Below are positions 4,625 to 9,083 of a stretch of DNA of 9,083 nucleotides, piece after piece (positions within the stretch are counted from its first letter, which is position 1; each line of letters opens with the position of its first letter). The translations under genes and the position numbers were made by a program. This DNA is from an uncultured Massilia sp. (lineage in GTDB: Bacteria; Pseudomonadota; Gammaproteobacteria; Burkholderiales; Burkholderiaceae). Where the stretch lies: NCBI GenBank assembly GCA_946886065.1, contig CAMPHU010000189.1, forward strand, positions 1-9,083, given 5' to 3'. The notes beneath the pieces are model-generated. The model saw only the letters and a program-made list of their open reading frames with translations, did no database searches and was not told the DNA's origin.

Positions 4625-6172
4625 ATGAACATCTACCGTTTCGCCGCCCTCGCGCTTGCCGCATCCAGCCTGGCCCATGCCCAGGACAGCACTCCCCAGA
4701 CCACGCCCGTTCCGCCCGCCGCCACGACCCAGACCGCCGCGCCCGCGCTGCCGGCCATCGAGGCCTCGGTGGTCAAGATCTTCTCGACCGTGCGCCGTCC
4801 GGACCCGTACAAGCCCTGGACCAAGGCCTCTCCGAACGACATCACCGGCTCGGGCGTGATCATCGAGGGCAAGCGCATCCTGACCAATGCGCACGTGGTG
4901 AACTACGCCAGCCAGGTGGAAGTGCAGGCCGCCCAGTCGGGCGACAAGGTGGCGGCCAAGGTGATCGCGATCGCGCGCGGGCTGGACCTGGCGGTGCTGG
5001 AGCTGGAAGACCCGAGCTTCTTCGACAAGCGCCCGCCGGTCAGCCGCTCCGCCGTGCTGCCGGACGTGCGCGAGCAGGTGTTCGCCTACGGCTACCCGGT
5101 GGGCGGCAATTCGCTGTCGACCACCAAGGGCATCGTGTCGCGCGTGGAGTTCGTGCCCTACAGCTCCTTCAGCTCGGGCCTGCGCATCCAGATCGACGCG
5201 CCTATCAATCCGGGCAACAGCGGCGGCCCGGTGATCGCGGGCGACAAGATGATCGGCCTGGCCTTCTCGATGGCGGCCGGCGCCCAGAACATCGGCTACG
5301 TGATCCCGAACGAAGAGATCGAGCTGTTCCTGCGCGACGTGGCCGACGGCCGCTACGACGGCAAGCCGCTGCTGCATGACAGCATCCAGACCCTGGAAAA
5401 CCCGGCGCTGCGCGCCTTCCTCAAGCTCGACAAGTCGGTCGAGGGCGCGGTGGTGCACAAGCCCTACCGCACGGACGCTTCCTGGCCGCTGAAGGAGTGG
5501 GACGTGGTGACCCACATCGGCGAGTACCCGGTCGACAACCAGGCGATGGTCAAGCTGGGCTCGAACCTGCGCGTGCGCTTCCAGTACCGCATCCAGCAGG
5601 TGGCGAGGAACGGCAAGGTGCCGATGACCATCATCCGCAACGGCAAGAGCATGAAGGTGGATGTGCCGGCGACCGGCCCGCGTCCGCTCCTGATTCCCGA
5701 CCTGAACGGCGGCTATCCGTCCTACTTCATCTATGGCCCGATCGCGTTCACGCGCGCCAGCGCCGAGTTCCTGAGCTTCATCGGCGGCAATGCGGCGGCG
5801 ATGCACGGGTATGCCTTCAATGCCAGCCCGCTCATCACGCGCCGCGGCGATTCGCCGGATGCCCAGCGCGAGGAACTGGTGGTGATCAGCGCGCCGTTCT
5901 TCCCGCACAAAGTGGTCAGCGGGTATTCGAACCGCTTCGGGTCGGTCGTGGAGTCGATCAACGGCAAGCCGGTGCGCAGCCTGAGCCACCTGGTGGCGCT
6001 GCTGCGCGACTTGAAGGACGAGCAGATCGTGCTGCGTTTCGACCAGCGCTATGGCGAGACCATGATCTTGCCGCGCAAGGCGACGCTGGATGCGACCGAG
6101 GCGATCCTGTCGGATAACGGGATCAGGGCGCAGGGGTCGGAGGACATGATGAAGGTGTGGGGCGGAAAGTGA
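4625..6172 (+). CDS. exported trypsin-like serine protease, Deg/HtrA family (S1C) with plant Deg-like PDZ domains
   Basis: A predicted periplasmic endoprotease of 515 residues. The Sec signal MNIYRFAALALAASSLAHA ends near residue 19, followed by a Pro/Thr/Ala-rich linker (about 20-44). The protease domain (about 45-240) holds the full triad: His90 in TNAHVV, Asp121 in DLAVL and Ser199 in GNSGGP. The first PDZ-like region (about 243-350) carries GAVVHKPYRTDASWPLKEWDVVTHIGE. A second, divergent region (about 358-485) contains PSYFIYGPIAF and FGSVVESINGKPVRS and resembles the 'Do-like' PDZ domain of plant Deg9-type proteins more than the second PDZ of E. coli DegP. Proteases of this group degrade or refold damaged proteins; the specific role here is unknown. 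The ATG at 4625 has a good AAGGA site 5 bases upstream and begins the signal peptide. It follows the methyltransferase-like gene by 123 bases and may have its own promoter. Confidence 0.92.
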   Translation: MNIYRFAALALAASSLAHAQDSTPQTTPVPPAATTQTAAPALPAIEASVVKIFSTVRRPDPYKPWTKASPNDITGSGVIIEGKRILTNAHVVNYASQVEVQAAQSGDKVAAKVIAIARGLDLAVLELEDPSFFDKRPPVSRSAVLPDVREQVFAYGYPVGGNSLSTTKGIVSRVEFVPYSSFSSGLRIQIDAPINPGNSGGPVIAGDKMIGLAFSMAAGAQNIGYVIPNEEIELFLRDVADGRYDGKPLLHDSIQTLENPALRAFLKLDKSVEGAVVHKPYRTDASWPLKEWDVVTHIGEYPVDNQAMVKLGSNLRVRFQYRIQQVARNGKVPMTIIRNGKSMKVDVPATGPRPLLIPDLNGGYPSYFIYGPIAFTRASAEFLSFIGGNAAAMHGYAFNASPLITRRGDSPDAQREELVVISAPFFPHKVVSGYSNRFGSVVESINGKPVRSLSHLVALLRDLKDEQIVLRFDQRYGETMILPRKATLDATEAILSDNGIRAQGSEDMMKVWGGK

Positions 6173-6192
6173 GCTGACACAGCTCATGCAAA

Positions 6193-6288
6193 CTTGGGTC
6201 CCCGCCAAGGGGGCCGCCGAGGCCGGGGATGACGTGCTTATTGAGTTGGCCCCAAGACCGTCATCCCCGCACAGGCGGAGGCCCAAGC
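6193..6288. repeat. pair of inverted REP-like elements between convergent genes
   Basis: Two related elements face each other: copy A (6193-6234), which starts CTTGGGTCCCCGCC and ends CGGGGATGACG, and copy B (6259-6288), its reverse complement in reduced form. The inner arms pair perfectly over 11 bp (6224-6234 with 6259-6269) and the outer arms pair at 13 of 14 positions (6193-6206 with 6274-6287). Copy B and the palindrome at 271-304 share the same GTCATCCCCGC core. The unusual GGGGGCCGCCGAGG insert in copy A breaks its own stem. With the short flanks, this accounts for the whole intergenic gap from 6173 to 6293. Confidence 0.75.
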
Positions 6289-6294
6289 TTTTTT
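6224..6294 (+). terminator. probable intrinsic terminator of the Deg-type protease gene
   Basis: The stem formed by the inverted REP-like pair is followed directly by six T residues (6289-6294) on the plus strand, the arrangement of a Rho-independent terminator for the rightward gene ending at 6172. The last T is also the first base of the complement of the hydrolase stop codon. For the leftward transcript the same palindrome lacks a good T-run, so termination there would be weaker. Confidence 0.55.
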
Positions 6295-7910
6295 CAATCC
6301 GCCGACTTCTTCTTTTTCACCGGCGTAAACAGCAAATCCTGGAAGTCATAGCTGAAGTCCGTCTCCGTGGAAATCGGCTTCATGCGCATCCGCTCGATCG
6401 ACCCGTCATGATCGAGCGAGAACGTCACATACGCATCCGCATTGAAGTTCCTCTCCTTCCAGCGCACGATGAAGGTATCGTGCTGGAAGTGCTCCAGTTC
6501 CCCCATCAGGTCCGGCGTGCGCGAGAACACCATCACCTGCTTGCCGCCCACCTTCTTGATGAATGCCTTGCCATACCAGGCGTCCTCGTACTCGCCTTCG
6601 TACGACGCCAGCGTCAGCGAAGGCTTGCTCTGCGCCGCGCGCGTCGCCGACTCCTTCTTCACGCGCTCCATCTCCTTGGCGTGCATCTCCTTGTCCACGT
6701 CCGCGATGCGGCCGATCCAGTCGGTCGGCGCCACGCCCAGGTACTGGTCCATCAGGCGGTATTGCAGCGCGTTCAGCGACGGGCCGCTCTCGGCGTTGGT
6801 GAAGATCGCGATGCCCAGCTTCGCTTCCGGCACCAGCAGCACGCGCGAATAGAAGCCCTGCAGCGCGCCACCGTGCATCGCCACCAGCTTGCCCTGGTAG
6901 TCGCGCAGCTGGAAGCCCAGGCCGTAGGCGTAGAAGTTCGGCTTGGTCGCCGCCAGCGGAGGACGCGGCTGGTTGATCTTCATCGGTGTCTGGGCCGTCC
7001 ACATCTCGCGCGCCTGCTTCTCGGACCACAGGCGCACTTCCTTGCCGCCGGCGTCCTGCCTGATGCGGCCGTCGTCGAGCAGCACGTTCATCCAGCGCGC
7101 GATGTCCTCGGCGCTGGTGTTGATGCCTACCGCGCCCACCGCATTCGCCACCGGCATCGGCTTGACCACCGAGATCTTGCCGTTGATCTTGCTATGCGGC
7201 GCCGACACGTTGGCGGCGCGCGCGTTCTCTTCCAGGCTGGTGGTGGTCGTGGCCATGCCCACCGGCTGCAGGATCCATTCGCGCATGGTCTCGCCCCAGG
7301 GCTTCCCGGATTTCATGGCGATGATCTTGCCGGCCACGATGTACAGCAGGTTGTCGTAGGCGTAGCTGTTGCGGAAGCTGGTCGCCGGCTTGATGTAGCG
7401 GAGGTTGTGGATGATCTCGTCGGTGCTGAAGGTGGTGGTCGGCCACCACATCAGGTCGCCCGCGCCCAGGCCCAGGCCGCTGCGGTGGGTCAGCAGGTCG
7501 CGCACGGTCATCTCGGCCGTCACATACGGGTCGTACATGCGGAAGTCCGGCAGGTGCTTGATCACCGGGTCGTCCCAGGACAGCTTGCCCTGGTCCACCA
7601 GCATCGCCAGGCCGGCGGCGGTGAAGGCCTTGGAGTTGGAGGCGATCTCGAACAGGGTCTTGCCGTCCACCGGGGTCGGGTCGCCCAGCTTGCGCACGCC
7701 GAAGCCCTGCGCCGCCAGCACCTTGCCGTCCTTGACCACGGCGATCGCGATGCCGGGCACGTCGAATTCCTTCATGACGCGCTTGACGTCGGCCTCCAGG
7801 TTGTAGGCCGGGGCCTGCGCGGTAACGGCGGCCGGCGCCTGCGCCACGGCTGCGCCGGCAGTAGCGAACGCGATGAGGATCGCGGCCGCGAGTCGGTTCA
7901 TTGCTTGCAT
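6294..7910 (-). CDS. exported serine beta-lactamase-family hydrolase (S12) with C-terminal DUF3471-like domain
   Basis: A protein of 538 residues with a signal peptide (hydrophobic LAAAILIAFATAGAAVA, cut near AVAQA at residue 24). The penicillin-binding/class C beta-lactamase fold (about 36-390) has all three motifs: SNSK (Ser91 nucleophile, Lys94), YDN (Tyr185-Asn187) and HGG (346-348), the last in place of KTG. Residues about 428-530 form a separate beta-rich domain starting SLTLASYEGEYED, typical of DUF3471. Proteins of this layout are usually peptidases or esterases rather than true antibiotic-resistance enzymes. The first ATG (7910) was chosen because AAGGA lies 5 bases upstream; a second ATG at 7901 is too far from it. 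The gene starts 8 bases after the stop of the aminopeptidase gene, indicating one operon and perhaps successive steps in breaking down the same peptides (inference). Confidence 0.93.
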   Translation of the reverse strand: MQAMNRLAAAILIAFATAGAAVAQAPAAVTAQAPAYNLEADVKRVMKEFDVPGIAIAVVKDGKVLAAQGFGVRKLGDPTPVDGKTLFEIASNSKAFTAAGLAMLVDQGKLSWDDPVIKHLPDFRMYDPYVTAEMTVRDLLTHRSGLGLGAGDLMWWPTTTFSTDEIIHNLRYIKPATSFRNSYAYDNLLYIVAGKIIAMKSGKPWGETMREWILQPVGMATTTTSLEENARAANVSAPHSKINGKISVVKPMPVANAVGAVGINTSAEDIARWMNVLLDDGRIRQDAGGKEVRLWSEKQAREMWTAQTPMKINQPRPPLAATKPNFYAYGLGFQLRDYQGKLVAMHGGALQGFYSRVLLVPEAKLGIAIFTNAESGPSLNALQYRLMDQYLGVAPTDWIGRIADVDKEMHAKEMERVKKESATRAAQSKPSLTLASYEGEYEDAWYGKAFIKKVGGKQVMVFSRTPDLMGELEHFQHDTFIVRWKERNFNADAYVTFSLDHDGSIERMRMKPISTETDFSYDFQDLLFTPVKKKKSAD

Positions 7911-7915
7911 CGTCT

Positions 7916-7920
7916 TCCTT
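7916..7920 (-). promoter_or_regulatory. ribosome-binding site of the S12 hydrolase gene, overlapping the upstream stop codon
   Basis: AAGGA on the minus strand (7920-7916) lies 5 bases before the ATG at 7910 and overlaps the TAA stop of the aminopeptidase gene (7921-7919). It decides the start of the hydrolase gene and suggests translational coupling of the two genes. Confidence 0.75.
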
Positions 7921-9083
7921 ATTTCTTGTTCATCTGCTTGTCGACGCTGGACTGCGTCTCCGGGTGGTAACGCGCGCGCGCGGCCTTGTAGACGCGCTCG
8001 GCCCAGGCGCGGTCGTCCGCATTGGCGCGCAGCGCGCCGTACAGCGGCACCACGAATTTCTGGCGGCCCACGCTCATCAGGAAGGCTTCCAGGTTCGGAC
8101 GGATGCCGCGGTAGCCGGCGTGCACCGAGGCGCGGTAGAAGCGGAAGGCGACTTCGTTGTTGGAGGTTTTCGCCAGGCCGAAGGCCTTGTCCAGTTCTTC
8201 CAGCTGCTGGGCATTCGCCTTGTTGTCGATGTCGTTCAGGAACTTCATCCACTCGGCGGCGTTCCAGTTCTTCGTATCCAGCTGGGCGGTCCTGAGCTCG
8301 CCCTTGAGCCAGGCGTCCGTCGTGGCGTTCAGCTTGGCCAGGCGGGTCGACACCGCGCGCTGGGCGCTGGCCGGGATGCCCGGGCCGTACAGCCACTCGT
8401 CCAGCTCCGCGTCCGTCATGATCGACGGGTTCTTCGACAGCAGGTTGGCGCGCAAATAGGCCACGAACTGGTCGGTGGTCACGCTCTGGAAGGCGTGCTG
8501 GTCGAACCAGCCGCGCAGGAAGGGATCGAAGGCGGCGCGGCCGGCGCGCTGCTCCAGCGTGCGCAGGAACCAGGCGCCTTTCGGATAGGCCAGCTCTTCG
8601 TCGGTGTAGTGCTCGGACGAAGTGTCCGGATCGCGCGTGACCAGCGCCTGCTTGGCCGCCGGCAGGGTCTTGATGTGCTCGAGCGCCTCTTCCTGCTCCA
8701 GCTGCAGGTTCATGGTCGCCACGTCCTCGCCGTAGATCTTTTCCAGGATGCGGGTGGTGACGTAGGTGGTGAAGCCTTCGTTGAGCCACCAGTGCTTCCA
8801 CGAGGCGTTGGTCACCAGGTTGCCCGACCAGCTATGCGCCAGTTCGTGGGCGATCAGGTCGACCAGGCTGCGGTCGCCCGCGATCATGGTCGGGGTCAGG
8901 AAGGTCAGGCGCGGGTTTTCCATGCCGCCGATCGGGAAGGACGGCGGCAGCACCAGCATGTCGTAGCGCCCCCAGCGATAGGGACCGTACAGGGATTCGG
9001 CCGCCGCCACCATCTTCTCGGTGTCGGCCAGCTCGTATTCGGCGGCCTTGATGCGCTTCGGCTCGGCGTACACGCCGGTGCGC
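7919..9083 (-). CDS. M1-family zinc aminopeptidase, leukotriene A4 hydrolase/aminopeptidase B type (N-terminus missing)
   Basis: The C-terminal 387 residues of a metallo-aminopeptidase; the N-terminal beta domain lies beyond the right edge. Counting from the first whole codon, GGMENP (52-57) is the exopeptidase signature, and HELAH (79-83) followed by Glu102 in NEGFTTY gives HExxH-x18-E for zinc and catalysis. Tyr166 in AYPKG matches the transition-state tyrosine. The segment EWLYGPGIP and the helical C-terminal domain with SVGRQKFVVPLYGAL are marks of the leukotriene A4 hydrolase branch, separating it from PepN, which is longer and different here. Family members remove N-terminal residues from peptides; bacterial ones are often exported, but the signal would be outside the window. 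It is the upstream gene of an operon with the S12 hydrolase. Confidence 0.94.
   Translation of the reverse strand, partial: RTGVYAEPKRIKAAEYELADTEKMVAAAESLYGPYRWGRYDMLVLPPSFPIGGMENPRLTFLTPTMIAGDRSLVDLIAHELAHSWSGNLVTNASWKHWWLNEGFTTYVTTRILEKIYGEDVATMNLQLEQEEALEHIKTLPAAKQALVTRDPDTSSEHYTDEELAYPKGAWFLRTLEQRAGRAAFDPFLRGWFDQHAFQSVTTDQFVAYLRANLLSKNPSIMTDAELDEWLYGPGIPASAQRAVSTRLAKLNATTDAWLKGELRTAQLDTKNWNAAEWMKFLNDIDNKANAQQLEELDKAFGLAKTSNNEVAFRFYRASVHAGYRGIRPNLEAFLMSVGRQKFVVPLYGALRANADDRAWAERVYKAARARYHPETQSSVDKQMNKK

Noticed and set aside
4511..6286. Minus-strand open frame of 591 codons opposite the Deg-type protease
   Set aside because: Antisense shadow: Arg/His/Val-rich low-complexity translation, no ribosome-binding site, and it covers a protease with a complete catalytic triad.
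6186..7970. Plus-strand open frame of 594 codons opposite the S12 hydrolase
   Set aside because: Antisense shadow with the same biased composition; it also starts inside the REP-like elements.
7911..8801. N-terminal extension of the S12 hydrolase frame up to 8801
   Set aside because: This stretch is a second frame of the M1 aminopeptidase gene; the true start at 7910 has a ribosome-binding site and a signal peptide.

Overview
The window is GC-rich, densely coded DNA that looks like a betaproteobacterium of the Oxalobacteraceae (Massilia/Duganella type). That assignment rests on base composition and on the style of the proteins and dispersed repeats, not on a marker gene, so it is moderate at best. 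Nearly every gene encodes a protease, hydrolase or other enzyme with an export signal, so the region reads as an envelope or periplasmic peptide-processing neighbourhood.

Left part (1-3320, minus strand): a TldD/TldE metalloprotease cluster. It is transcribed leftwards as a 544-residue TldD-type protein with a twin-arginine (Tat) signal and HExxxH motif (3320-1686), then a TldE/PmbA-type partner without a signal (1674-340), then the start of a second Tat-type TldD paralogue (231 to the window edge). The two TldD genes are clearly duplicates. A REP-like palindrome and a short direct repeat lie in the gap before the second copy.

Control region (3321-3709): this divergent gap holds the strongest unusual signal. 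On the minus strand, reading towards tldD, there is a cluster of TGTCCG/CGGACA half-sites, then a near-consensus IHF site, then a -24/-12 (sigma-54) promoter with correct GG-N10-GC spacing. This is the standard layout of a promoter driven by an enhancer-binding protein (NtrC family), and it implies that the exported TldD/TldE system is switched on by a dedicated signal.

Middle (3710-6172, plus strand): a methyltransferase-fold protein with a Sec signal peptide, followed by an exported Deg/HtrA-type serine protease with catalytic His, Asp and Ser and plant-Deg9-like PDZ domains. Between the convergent gene ends (6173-6293) lie two head-to-head REP-like elements that can form a long hairpin ending in a T-run, probably a terminator.

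Right part (6294-9083, minus strand): a two-gene operon of an M1 (leukotriene A4 hydrolase type) aminopeptidase, cut by the window edge, and a serine beta-lactamase-family (S12) hydrolase with a C-terminal DUF3471-like domain. The second gene's ribosome-binding site overlaps the first gene's stop codon. No tRNA, rRNA, CRISPR array, integrase or transposase was seen.
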